Assembly: GCF_002368035.1 (NCBI RefSeq)
Contig: NZ_AP018222.1
Location: 1,116,001 to 1,180,000, forward strand
Origin: Nostoc linckia NIES-25
Lineage (GTDB): Bacteria; Cyanobacteriota; Cyanobacteriia; Cyanobacteriales; Nostocaceae
DNA length: 64,000 nucleotides
Direction of reading: 5' to 3'
Part shown: positions 42,848 through 51,361 of the stretch, piece by piece
Layout: every line of letters starts with the position of its first letter
Numbering within the stretch: position 1 is the first letter of the stretch
The notes under the pieces: model-generated
Told to the model about the DNA's origin: nothing
Databases searched by the model: none
Seen by the model: the letters and a program-made list of their open reading frames with translations, nothing else
Translations under genes and position numbers: made by a program

Positions 42848-43968
42848 AGTAGGTCAACCTAAAAAAACGTAAGATAAATAGAGTCCAGTAATTAAGTAAG
42901 CAGCGATGCCAAAAGTATTAAAAATAATACTTAATAGCGAAGAAGACCGTACACTCAAAGAACTAAGTTGCGCTGATGGGGTAGCACGTCGAACCAAGGA
43001 AAGAGCGACTGCATTACGTCTCAATGCTCATGGATGGAATGTAACTCAGATTGCAGAGTATCTAGATTGGGCACAACAGACGGTAAGACAAACAATTCGA
43101 CGCTGGGAACTTCAAGGCTTAGGGGGTTTGTGGGAAAAACCTGGAAGGGGAAAAAAACGAAGTTGGCATGAAGTTGATTGGCAAGTAGTCGAAAAATGCT
43201 TGGAACAAAATCGCCGATACAGTGCTCGCCAACTAAGTCAAAAGCTTTTAGAGGAACGACAAATCGAGTTAGGTGCCGAACAAATACGGCGACTACTCAA
43301 AAAAAGGGGTGGCATTGGAAACGTATCCGCTACTGTCCGGCTCTAAATCTCAAGAAAGAATATTTACAAGCTAAAAGGCTTGATTGGGAATTACTTAAGC
43401 TCTGGTCACAATTAGGGTTAGTTTGTTTAAAGTACTTAGATGAATCTGGTTGCTACTGCACTAGCCCCACTGATTACGCTTATGGACGCAGGGGTGAGCA
43501 AAAACGTATTCGACAAAATAGACGACGTGGTAGGCGTATCAATATCTTCGGTATTTGGGAACCAAAAATTCGTTTTGATTATGCTTTGATGGTGGGAACT
43601 CTCAAAACCCCAACCTATGTCCAGCTGATGGAGTGTCTTGCTCAAACTGCTGCTACTCGCTTACTTGAAACTGGACAAGTCACCGTGATCGTTCATGATA
43701 ATGCCTCTGTCCATAAAAGCTCTTTGGCTCGCCAGCAGCACCAACGTTGGCAGCAACAAGGTTTGTACATCTTTTTTCTTCCTCCCTATAGTCCCCAAAT
43801 GAATCGGATTGAAGATGAATGGTTGCATCTCAAGCGTGACGAGCTTGCTGGTCAAGTTTTTGAGGATGAATATGAATTAGCGATCGCTATTATTGATGGT
43901 ATAAATCACCGAGCTAACCACGGATATTATCAAGTTGAGCGTTTTACGTTTAATTAGGTTGACCTACT
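42848..43968 (+). mobile_element. IS630-type insertion sequence, 1121 bp
   Basis: Inverted ends AGTAGGTCAACCTAA (42848-42862) and TTAGGTTGACCTACT (43954-43968) are exact, flanked by TA on both sides (42846-42847 and 43969-43970). This is the usual TA target duplication of IS630/Tc1 elements. It encodes a split DDE transposase. The right TA is the start of a TACCAATT terminal repeat of the MITE at 43969-44270, showing it landed in that element. Confidence 0.9.
42906..43957 (+). CDS. IS630 family transposase, two reading frames joined by a -1 shift
   Basis: Frame A (42906-43346, 146 residues) holds the helix-turn-helix DNA-binding part (GWNVTQIAEYLDWAQQTVRQ, IRRWELQGLGGLWEKPGRGK). Frame B, one base back, continues KKGWHWKR to 43957 and holds the DDE catalytic triad: Asp in LKYLDESGCY, Asp in VIVHDNASVHKS and Glu in PPYSPQMNRIEDEWL. 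The switch is at seven A residues (43299-43305) before GGGG. A -1 ribosomal slip there would give one full protein, as in other IS630 members; a mutation is the alternative. All catalytic residues are intact. Confidence 0.85.
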
Positions 43969-44270
43969 TACCAATTCAAATAATGTTTGCGACACATCAA
44001 TTATCCGTAAGGGCACAACATTGTTCATTGGTGTCAACTTAACGTGAAACCCTGATAGAAAGGTGATGAGCGAGTTCTACTCATTTACCATCAAGATCCG
44101 CGTTACCCCACCCCGATTTTGTCTAAAGCCAAAATCGCCCCTCCCCTTAGCAAGGGGAGGGGTTGGGGGTGGGGTAAAACGATTGTGGGGCAACAGTTTA
44201 AGCTTAAGTTGACAGGTATGAACATTGTTGTGCCCCTACCCATCTGTTGCATTCTTTTTTCAAATTGGTA
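43969..44270. repeat. TACCAATT MITE interrupted by a second element
   Basis: Starts TACCAATTCAAATAATG and ends TTTTTTCAAATTGGTA. Removing 44026-44220 and one 9-bp repeat leaves 98 bp that matches the intact copy at 56364-56461 (reverse strand), also 98 bp. The central hairpin arm is GGGCACAACA. Confidence 0.85.
44026..44220. mobile_element. 195-bp MITE with 9-bp target duplication
   Basis: Ends CATTGGTGTCAACTTAA and (complement) CATACCTGTCAACTTAA match at 14 of 17 bases. AACATTGTT flanks both sides (44017-44025 and 44221-44229), a clean 9-bp target duplication. The core holds a GC-rich fold-back (CCCCTCCCCTTAGCAAGG with its complement) also seen around 26380-26420. No coding content; a transposase acting in trans is needed. 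Confidence 0.85.
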
Positions 44271-44464
44271 TAACTTACAGCAGATTTCAACTTCGTGAAG
44301 TACAGAAATACCCCACCCGCGAAGACAGCGCACCCTCCCCGAACTCGCGGGGAGGGGTGTACCTCATTTAGTTGCAAAACGCTGTATTTATTGGAGTTTT
44401 CTTAACACTTTTACCCTTAACTACAAAGATTGAAATCTACCCAAATTTCAATCCTTCCTAATCA

Positions 44465-44737
44465 TTATGAGCCTTGCAAAAGTTCATTAATTGAACTTAG
44501 GCTTTGTTGAATTAGCTCTAGTAAATAAGTTCTTACTGAATCAAGATTTCCCAGTGAAAAATTTAATAATCCCACAGCATATAAGAGACTTGAAATCCCT
44601 ATAATTAAAGCTAAAAATCTTCCAAAGCAACCTGGATTAATTTCAATAAAACCTAATTTAGATTGCCCGATGACAGCAATTGTTATAAACACAATTCCTG
44701 CTATGACAAATGTGTTATTTGCAGTTAAATCTGTCAT
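44465..44737 (-). CDS. Small membrane protein of unknown function
   Basis: A 90-residue protein with two hydrophobic segments (TFVIAGIVFITIAVIG and FLALIIGISSLLYAVGLLNF) and a short helical tail. The start at 44737 has AGGA just upstream and gives MTDLTANNTF; a longer reading from 44797 is less likely. No family recognised. The GxxxRxLALIIG segment suggests a conserved cyanobacterial family but I cannot name it. Confidence 0.5.
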   Translation of the reverse strand: MTDLTANNTFVIAGIVFITIAVIGQSKLGFIEINPGCFGRFLALIIGISSLLYAVGLLNFSLGNLDSVRTYLLELIQQSLSSINELLQGS

Positions 44738-44977
44738 TTTCCTATTCAGATAGTTCAGTAGTTTTATTGTAGCTATTATTATTTCAGATTTTTGCAACTG
44801 CTATATACATCCAGCAGATAGAGAGACAAGGAAAATAACTAATAACCAATGACTAACGAGGATGGCAATTGGTAAAGCTTTTAGTGCCAACAACCGAAAA
44901 TAGTATCACTTGTGTACTAGACTTTGGTCTAGTTTTTAGTTTAAACTACACTAAGTAGGTAGGAATAGTGGTTTTTT

Positions 44978-45439
44978 ATGCAAAGCGTCCCAAAAGTGAG
45001 TCAAGAGTTGAGCCTCGAAAACCAGACAATGACTGAGCAGTTAGAGCCACCTATTTCAAAGGAGTTCAAAAAAGATATTTTCAAAAAGCTCAGAGGCGGA
45101 TTTTTTCTAGTACTGGGATATTTATTGTCACCGCTATGTTGGTGGAATGACTTACTTTTTAATCTACCAATAGCTTATGCTTTTGGCTATGGATGTAGTT
45201 TACTTTCCCCAAAATTACTTTTACCCTGTTCCATTATAGGGTATTGGCTCTCCAATATTGTGGGAATTCTGTTGATGCAATTTGGTTCTAAGGATATCTT
45301 TCAAAAAGAACCCAAAGAGCATAACCTCAAAAAAGAGTTATTTACGGGTCTCATTTCTTCAACAGTTTATACCTTGTTGATTTTGGTATTGATTCAATTG
45401 AAGATTCTGGATTCTCCCGTTTTATTCTCCAACGGTTAA
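44978..45439 (+). CDS. Membrane protein of unknown function
   Basis: A 153-residue protein with a soluble N-terminus (1-40) and about three hydrophobic segments: GGFFLVLGYLLSPLCWWNDL, LLLPCSIIGYWLSNIVGILL and LISSTVYTLLILVLIQL. A WWNDLLFNLPIAYAFGYG motif looks conserved. No family recognised and no informative neighbour. Confidence 0.5.
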   Translation: MQSVPKVSQELSLENQTMTEQLEPPISKEFKKDIFKKLRGGFFLVLGYLLSPLCWWNDLLFNLPIAYAFGYGCSLLSPKLLLPCSIIGYWLSNIVGILLMQFGSKDIFQKEPKEHNLKKELFTGLISSTVYTLLILVLIQLKILDSPVLFSNG

Positions 45440-45783
45440 ATTAGTTTCTCCCTCAGCTTCTCATTTTAAGAGACTTTTGTTAGTGTACTGGGGAGCTTAA
45501 AGCCTCTTTCCTACGTGGAGAGAGGTTTCAAGTATATATGTTGACTTTTCAAACATCCAAAATAGACACATAAAACTAAAATCGTGTTTTATGGTCATGC
45601 CATTTCTCTATGAAGTTGAGCTTAATTCTACCCTCCTGTAGTCCCCCCTTAGTAAGGCTTGTCATTACCAACATCTTTTAAACATAGGACTTACGCACAG
45701 CCAACGGAAAACGTAGACGCGGAGCGGCTTGCCGCAGGCTACCACAGAGGCACAGAGTTCGCAGAGGAATGAGAGTTTAAGAG

Positions 45784-45906
45784 CAATACGGTTCAGTTAA
45801 CGGTATTTTGCTCCGGAAGATCCCCCCAACCCCCTTAAAAAGGGGGCTTAGTTCCCTCCTTTTTAAGGAGGGTTGGGGAGGATCGAGTCTTAACTGAATT
45901 GTATTG
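45784..45906. repeat. 123-bp MITE-like element ending beside thrS
   Basis: Ends CAATACGGTTCAGTTAA (45784-45800) and TTAACTGAATTGTATTG (45890-45906) are inverted with two mismatches. Inside is a hairpin of GATCCCCCCAACCC and GGGTTGGGGAGGATC (45819-45884). It stops 20 bases from the thrS stop codon and may act as its terminator. A solitary AGGACTTACGCA end lies at 45686-45697. Nothing else in 45440-45925. Confidence 0.7.
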
Positions 45907-45925
45907 GGCAATAGCTAAGAGATTG

Positions 45926-47785
45926 TTAGAAGTTATCGAAGTTAGCGTTGGTGCAGTCCGCCGCAGACATCGCCAGTTTCATCTTATCCAACACCTCATC
46001 CACAGATATAGTTCCCAATTCCCCAGAGGTACGGGTGCGGATACTCAAGGTGTTAGTTTCCACTTCCTTGGCTCCCACAACTGCCATCACAGGTATTTTA
46101 TCTTTCTCTGCGTTGCGAATGAGTTTACCCAAGCGATCGCCACTAGTATCCACCTCTGCACGGATGCCCAATGCCTGCATCTTTGCTACTACATCTTTAG
46201 CAAAATCTAACTGTGCTTCGCCTACTGGCAGTAATCTAGCTTGCACTGGCGCCAACCACAAGGGAAAATCACCTGCATATTCTTCAATTAAGATACCAAT
46301 CAACCTTTCCAGCGAACCAAAAGGCGCACGGTGAATCATCACCGGACGTTTGCGAGAACCATCTTCAGCAACGTACTCTAAATCAAAACGTTCTGGCAAG
46401 TTGTAATCTACCTGCACAGTTCCCAATTGCCATTCCCGTTCTAAAGCATCACTGAAGATAAAATCGAGTTTCGGCCCGTAAAACGCCGCTTCTCCAATTC
46501 CCTCAAAGTGTTCCATCCCCAAAGTTTCAACTGCACGCCGAATCGCACCTTCAGCTTTATCCCAAACTTCATCGCTACCAATATACTTATCACTAGCTGG
46601 GTCGCGGAAACTCAATCTAGCTTTAAAGTTCTTCAATTGCAGTTTATTGAACACCGATAAAATCAAATCCACCACGCTGATGAATTCGCTATCGAGTTGT
46701 TCTGGGGTGACGAACAGGTGAGAATCATCCACAGTAAAACCCCGTACCCGCGTTAAACCGCCCAATTCTCCCGATTGTTCGTAGCGATACACAGTACCGA
46801 ATTCAGCCAAGCGCATCGGTAGATCTCGATAGGAACGTAACTCACTCTTATATATTTGAATATGGAAAGGACAATTCATCGGCTTCATGACGAAGCCTTG
46901 TTCGTGTGCTGCGGCTTCTTCATCGTCCGCCATTAAGGGGAACATATCTTCTTTATATTTTTGCCAATGTCCAGAGGTTTTAAATAAATCGACTTTGGCA
47001 ATGTGGGGAGTTACCACAGGTAAATAACCGCGTTTTAATTGTTCTTGTTTGAGGAAGTCTTCTAAAATACTCCGCAACAGGGTACCTTTGGGCGTCCACA
47101 ACGGTAAACCCGGCCCCACTAAATCAGAAAATATAAATAATCCTAGTTCTTTACCAAGTTTCTTATGATCTCGCCGCAACGCTTCTTCTTTGCGTCGCTT
47201 GTACTCAGCAAGTTGTTCTGGACTTTCCCAAGCAGTAGCATAGATGCGTTGTAGTTGGGCTTTGGTTTCATCCCCACGCCAATAAGCGCCAGCAACACTT
47301 TCTAATTCAATGGCTTTAGGGTTTAACTCACTGGTATTTTCCACATGAGGCCCCGCACACAAATCCCACCATTCATTCCCCAAATGGTAAATCGTAATTG
47401 GTTCCTCTTTAATATCCGCTAGGATTTCTAACTTGTAAGGTTCGTGAATTTCCTGAATGCGGCGTTCGGCTTCTTCGCGGCTGACTTCTTCCCGAACAAC
47501 TGGCAATTTACGATTGATAATCTTCACCATCTCTTTTTTGATGGCTTTGAGATCGTTTTCGCTAAATGGTTCTGGATTGTCAAAGTCATAATAAAATCCG
47601 TTTTCAATCCAAGGGCCAATTGTAACTTGCGCCTTGGGAAACAGCTTTTGTACCGCCATTGCCATGACATGGGAAGCAGTGTGGCGAATCTTTTTTAACT
47701 TCTCCGATTCGCTGGTACGCGGTAAATAAATTTTTTCAGGTTTGTCCAACTCTTCTGAAGGATTTGATGATAATTTTAGCGACAT
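45926..47785 (-). CDS. thrS: Threonyl-tRNA synthetase
   Basis: A 619-residue class II synthetase charging tRNA-Thr. The N-terminal TGS domain usual in bacteria is missing. The editing domain is kept: HTASH (HxxxH) and LCAGPHVENT. Class II motifs FVMKPMNCPFHIQIY, FGTVYRYEQSGELGGLTRVR (motif 2) and RPVMIHRAPFGSLERLIGIL (motif 3) with the zinc ligands Cys/His are intact, as is the anticodon-binding domain. ATG 47785 (MSLKLSSNPSEE) is preferred to a longer start at 47851. Cyanobacteria often carry two thrS genes; this one retains proofreading. Confidence 0.96.
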   Translation of the reverse strand: MSLKLSSNPSEELDKPEKIYLPRTSESEKLKKIRHTASHVMAMAVQKLFPKAQVTIGPWIENGFYYDFDNPEPFSENDLKAIKKEMVKIINRKLPVVREEVSREEAERRIQEIHEPYKLEILADIKEEPITIYHLGNEWWDLCAGPHVENTSELNPKAIELESVAGAYWRGDETKAQLQRIYATAWESPEQLAEYKRRKEEALRRDHKKLGKELGLFIFSDLVGPGLPLWTPKGTLLRSILEDFLKQEQLKRGYLPVVTPHIAKVDLFKTSGHWQKYKEDMFPLMADDEEAAAHEQGFVMKPMNCPFHIQIYKSELRSYRDLPMRLAEFGTVYRYEQSGELGGLTRVRGFTVDDSHLFVTPEQLDSEFISVVDLILSVFNKLQLKNFKARLSFRDPASDKYIGSDEVWDKAEGAIRRAVETLGMEHFEGIGEAAFYGPKLDFIFSDALEREWQLGTVQVDYNLPERFDLEYVAEDGSRKRPVMIHRAPFGSLERLIGILIEEYAGDFPLWLAPVQARLLPVGEAQLDFAKDVVAKMQALGIRAEVDTSGDRLGKLIRNAEKDKIPVMAVVGAKEVETNTLSIRTRTSGELGTISVDEVLDKMKLAMSAADCTNANFDNF

Positions 47786-48238
47786 TGGCTGCTGAACCGT
47801 TGGCGAAGTAATTAGAAAAAGGAATCGATCTGAATTTGTAAGCTTATTCAACTATAGCGGTATTGGCCAAACAGGGCATGGGGAATTGGGCATTCGCCAA
47901 ACAGGGCATGGGGCATAGGGCATTGGGTGGTGTGGAAGGAAGGCAACGGAAAGAGGAAGAAGCATAAATTCTCTTTCCCCCCACACTATCTCCCCATCTC
48001 CCCATCTCCCCATCTCCCCATACCCGAAGCCCTATTCCCAACGCCCCATCTATATCTATAGATACCTTCCCCAGGGAACTGTACAAACTTCGTAACAAAG
48101 CTATATAATAAAATCTGTATATTTTGTTACAAAATACTAATTTTTTGAATTTATTCCAAGGGATAGAAATAAGATAATTGTTAAGAATCGTAAATAACGT
48201 TAATATTAGTAAGAAAGTTTGAAATATTCCTCTCATTT
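47786..48238. repeat. Spacer with tandem GGGCATGG repeats
   Basis: Around 47866-47920 the unit CCAAACAGGGCATGGGG recurs, followed by TCTCCCCATCTCCCCA runs near 47990-48020. These are low-complexity intergenic repeats. Beyond them, nothing recognisable up to the DUF2605 gene. Confidence 0.55.
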
Positions 48239-48556
48239 ATGCGAGACTCAAATTTACCGGGGACTGATTTGCTGAAAACGGTTTTAGAACCGTTGTTGGA
48301 TGATTTTCAGTATTGGTTTAAGCGATCGCGTGACTTACTAGAAACAGAGAAGCTCTCATTTATGAGCAACCAAGAGCAATCTGACTTACTCTTGCGGGTT
48401 AAACAAGCCCAAGAAGAACTAAACACTGCCAAAATGCTTTTTAGTGCTACTGAGGGACAAGTCGGAATTGATATGGCAACTTTAATGCCTTGGCATCAAT
48501 TGGTTACAGAATGCTGGAATGTGGCAATGCGCTTTCGTCAAGCCCCAGGAGCTTAA
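48239..48556 (+). CDS. DUF2605 cyanobacterial protein
   Basis: A 105-residue soluble, mostly helical protein (LLKTVLEPLLDDFQYWFKRS, LPWHQLVTECW-like end). This family is confined to cyanobacteria and is usually next to a DUF2973 gene, as here (48844-49167). Function unknown. ATG 48239 with the typical MRDSNLPGTDLLK start. Confidence 0.8.
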   Translation: MRDSNLPGTDLLKTVLEPLLDDFQYWFKRSRDLLETEKLSFMSNQEQSDLLLRVKQAQEELNTAKMLFSATEGQVGIDMATLMPWHQLVTECWNVAMRFRQAPGA

Positions 48557-48843
48557 ATAGTATCAGTTAAATCCTGACAAAGTGCTTAACAACTACAAAA
48601 CAACATATTCAGTCGTTAAATAAATAGTACACAAAACTTAACTTTTTCTTAAGGCTGTTGAGATTAACAAAATAATGTATCCTATGTTACCGTAAGTGGA
48701 ATAACGGTTGACAAATAGCTCCATATCAACACAGCGCACAAAAAGAGCGTTAAATCATTAGCTTTAACTGTGAGTCACGTGTCGGCGAACCAAAACGTTA
48801 CAAAATAAACTTTTAAAAAATTGCTGCCCTGGAGGAAAATCCA

Positions 48844-49167
48844 ATGTTACACCTGCTTTACATCTTTGCTTTTACAATCCTTGCATTTATAGCTGTTGGT
48901 AACTTAATTCGTAACCTCATCATGTTCAGTTTCGATAGGGAGCGAACTTATCCAACTAATTCTTCAGGTAATCAAGGTAGTTTTGGTTATTACGCATCGA
49001 GAAAACAGTTTGTACCCCATCCAGAGTTATTAGATAGCGCGGGCAATTTAATTAAAGAACCATTATTGGTAATGCGATCGATTAATGTTGAAGATGCTCG
49101 CCAACATCTTGACGCGCTTTATGAAGCATCTCCAGGGCAGAAAAGAGATAATTCTGAAGAAGCATAA
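48844..49167 (+). CDS. DUF2973 cyanobacterial membrane protein
   Basis: A 107-residue protein with one N-terminal membrane helix (MLHLLYIFAFTILAFIAVGN) and a soluble tail with HPELLDSAGNLIKEPLLVMR. The family is cyanobacterial. A GGAGG Shine-Dalgarno lies just upstream. It follows the DUF2605 gene by 287 bases on the same strand; the two may work together in the thylakoid or plasma membrane. Function unknown. Confidence 0.82.
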   Translation: MLHLLYIFAFTILAFIAVGNLIRNLIMFSFDRERTYPTNSSGNQGSFGYYASRKQFVPHPELLDSAGNLIKEPLLVMRSINVEDARQHLDALYEASPGQKRDNSEEA

Positions 49168-49502
49168 AAGTAAAGTTAGGAACGATTTTTTGGATTTGGA
49201 ATTTTAAATTGTTAGGGAAAATTTCAAATCTTAAATTTCCAGAATTAGGACTTCAAGATTTAGGACAAACCTTGGTAGGGTGTTAACGCAAAAAGCACCC
49301 AACGAAGGTTTATTTTATTGGCGTAGGCGTAGCCCGCCGTACCCCTACGGGGAAGCAAGCTACGCGGAGCGTCTCGTAGAGAAGGCATCGCTTCCCCATA
49401 CTTCTAATACGCTACGTATGATTCATACCTGGAAGTCGCAATTTGTCAACACAGCAAGTTTAATAGCATAAAATAACCTCATATCTATTATTTAGAAGTG
49501 CA
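49168..49502. other. Spacer with a GTAGC-rich fold-back repeat
   Basis: Around 49318-49390 a repeat with CCGTACCCCTACGGGGAAGC and CTACGCGGAGCGTCTCGTAG resembles common Nostoc intergenic palindromes. No gene seen. Confidence 0.5.
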
Positions 49503-49916
49503 TTGACCAGATTTGAGTTTATAGTAAATGGGCGACCAGTATCACAACAGGCTCGTAATCGCGGTAAGGGCAATCGGCTTCAAGATTGGAAAAAGACAGT
49601 GCGACAAGAAGCTGAAAAATACTGGTCTTCAGAACAAAAAACCGCTACTGGTTTGGTTATGCTACAGATAACCTATTTCTATGATTCTGTTGAAATAGAT
49701 ATAGACAATATAGTGAAGCCTATTCAAGATGCAATTAAACGATTAGCCTACGTCGATGATAATCAAGTAAGCGATCTCGTAGTTAGAAAGAGAAATTTGT
49801 CAGGTAATTTTAGAATAGAAAACATGACCCCGACATTAGTGGAAGGCTTTGCTCGTGGCAATGAGTTCTTACATATTGTCGTAATTGATGCTCCTAACCA
49901 GGAGGTAATTATTTGA
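49503..49916 (+). CDS. RusA-like Holliday junction resolvase
   Basis: A 137-residue protein of the RusA family. FIVNGRPVSQQARNRGKG and the acidic site VEIDIDNIVKPIQDAIKRL, then AYVDDNQVSDL, match RusA's metal-binding aspartates and lysine. RusA nucleases cut four-way DNA junctions and are typical of phages and mobile islands. TTG 49503 is the only plausible start (an in-frame stop lies at 49464). It overlaps the next gene by one base (TGATG), with a strong AGGAGG for that gene inside its end, so the two proteins are made together. Confidence 0.82.
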   Translation: MTRFEFIVNGRPVSQQARNRGKGNRLQDWKKTVRQEAEKYWSSEQKTATGLVMLQITYFYDSVEIDIDNIVKPIQDAIKRLAYVDDNQVSDLVVRKRNLSGNFRIENMTPTLVEGFARGNEFLHIVVIDAPNQEVII

Positions 49917-50596
49917 TGGAAACTCGAACCGCAAACTTAGAAAGAGAGCGATTGTTGAAACTAGGAGAGGAGTATCGTGAAAAGGGTTATGAAGTTTTTT
50001 TTCATCCAGATTCAGAAGACTTGCCTGACTTCCTTAATCGCTATCGTCCTGACATGATAGTACGTCGTGGAGAAGAAAATGTAGTTATTGAAGTCAAGTC
50101 ACGCTCCTCACTTAGCTTTCCTTCTAATCAATATTTAGCTAATTTAGCTCAAGCGGTAGAAAAACATCCTGGTTGGAGATTTGAATTAGTAATGACCAAC
50201 TCGGAGGATACAACGTATTCTCTGAAAGCAGAGGCTTCTCTTCAAGAACATGAAATAAAATCACAGTTGCAACTAGTAAGGGAACTTCCAATCCAACATC
50301 CAGAATCAGCTATGTTATATTCTTGGTCTTTGCTAGAAGCAACTTTGAGACTTATTGCCCAAAAAGAAGAGCTAAGTTTAGAAAGACTCGATCCACGCTA
50401 CTTAGTAAAGCAATTAGCAACTGAAGGTGTAATTTCACAATCGGAGTATCAGTTACTAATGAATGCACTCCCATTACGTAATTCTATTGCTCATGGGTTT
50501 AAAACTAAAGAACTTACGCAAAATACTGTATATGAATTGATCGATCTGACAGAGCAGCTGTTAAAAACTTTACACAATGGCGATGAAGTAAACTAA
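49916..50596 (+). CDS. PD-(D/E)XK nuclease-like protein with C-terminal HEPN-like motif
   Basis: A 226-residue protein. The first half is a restriction-endonuclease-like fold with RYRPDMIV (Asp46) and VIEVKSRS (Glu59, Lys61), the PD-(D/E)XK site seen in AHJR-type nucleases. The second half is helical and carries PLRNSIAHGF, an R-x4-H (Arg188, His193) motif like that of HEPN RNases and HEPN-like accessory domains. ATG 49916 follows a perfect AGGAGG. The gene is coupled to the RusA-like gene. A role in DNA/RNA restriction is suggested by the domains, not shown. Confidence 0.7.
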   Translation: METRTANLERERLLKLGEEYREKGYEVFFHPDSEDLPDFLNRYRPDMIVRRGEENVVIEVKSRSSLSFPSNQYLANLAQAVEKHPGWRFELVMTNSEDTTYSLKAEASLQEHEIKSQLQLVRELPIQHPESAMLYSWSLLEATLRLIAQKEELSLERLDPRYLVKQLATEGVISQSEYQLLMNALPLRNSIAHGFKTKELTQNTVYELIDLTEQLLKTLHNGDEVN

Positions 50597-51361
50597 CACT
50601 GCCTTGTTTCGAGTAGATGGAGCGAAAGGTATATTCTCGGTCTTCTTGGAGAATTCTGGGTTTAGGCATAGTTCAGTAGAGCATCCAAGCACAGCTAACT
50701 TTAATTTTAAAAGTAACGCAACCACAGGCTTTGCAACAAAATGATGGAAGCTGAGATTGCCACAGCATACCTTTTGGCAAAAGAACAAGGGGGACATCCG
50801 TTAATGCGAGTACCTCTGGACTATGGAGAAGCGTTTCAGTATCCACTGAGTGTTTATCTTAACGGCATTAACTAGTAATTGTGGCGGTAAAATGAAGAGT
50901 CAAAACGGGCGATCGCTCCTTCAAGAGGGTAATTTAGCACAGTAAGTTACCTTTTAATTTTTTACTTTTGCTTTGTTCGATGACGATAAAGGCAATCGAG
51001 AATGTATATTGGGCTTAGTGGTTTATCATTTAAAACATCACAATGTCAGCCAATGGATAAAAAGACTTGAGTTAAGAACAAAGCGATCGTGGCGAATGAC
51101 TACGCCACGCCAAGGTGCGAAAGACAAATGCATTGCCGCTGTTGCTCTATTTCCTACTCAAAACTTTTAAATTTTGTAAATGAAGCTAGCTGCATGCACT
51201 TCTGCTAATTGGTAACAAAGTGTTGCATTTGCTTAAGCAAAAAGTGCTTTTTAGCGTTCTTTACATATTGAAACTGTCTATTTAACTTGAGAGTCCTTTG
51301 GAATTTGTACAATGCAGCTGTGACGTAGATCTTGTTGAGATTGGGCGTTTAACGATAATTC
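50597..51361. other. 765-base stretch without a confident gene
   Basis: A 44-codon open frame at 50741-50875 (MMEAEIATAYLLAKEQGG...) could be a small gene or remnant; no family is recognised. The frame at 50973-51170 has no recognised family. I see no repeat or terminator here. Confidence 0.4.

Noticed and set aside
47844..48236. 130-codon frame upstream of thrS
   Set aside because: Largely encoded by GGGCATGG and CTCCCCAT repeats; divergent shadow of a spacer.
50973..51170. 65-codon frame, possibly a transposase fragment
   Set aside because: No recognisable motif; too short to support.
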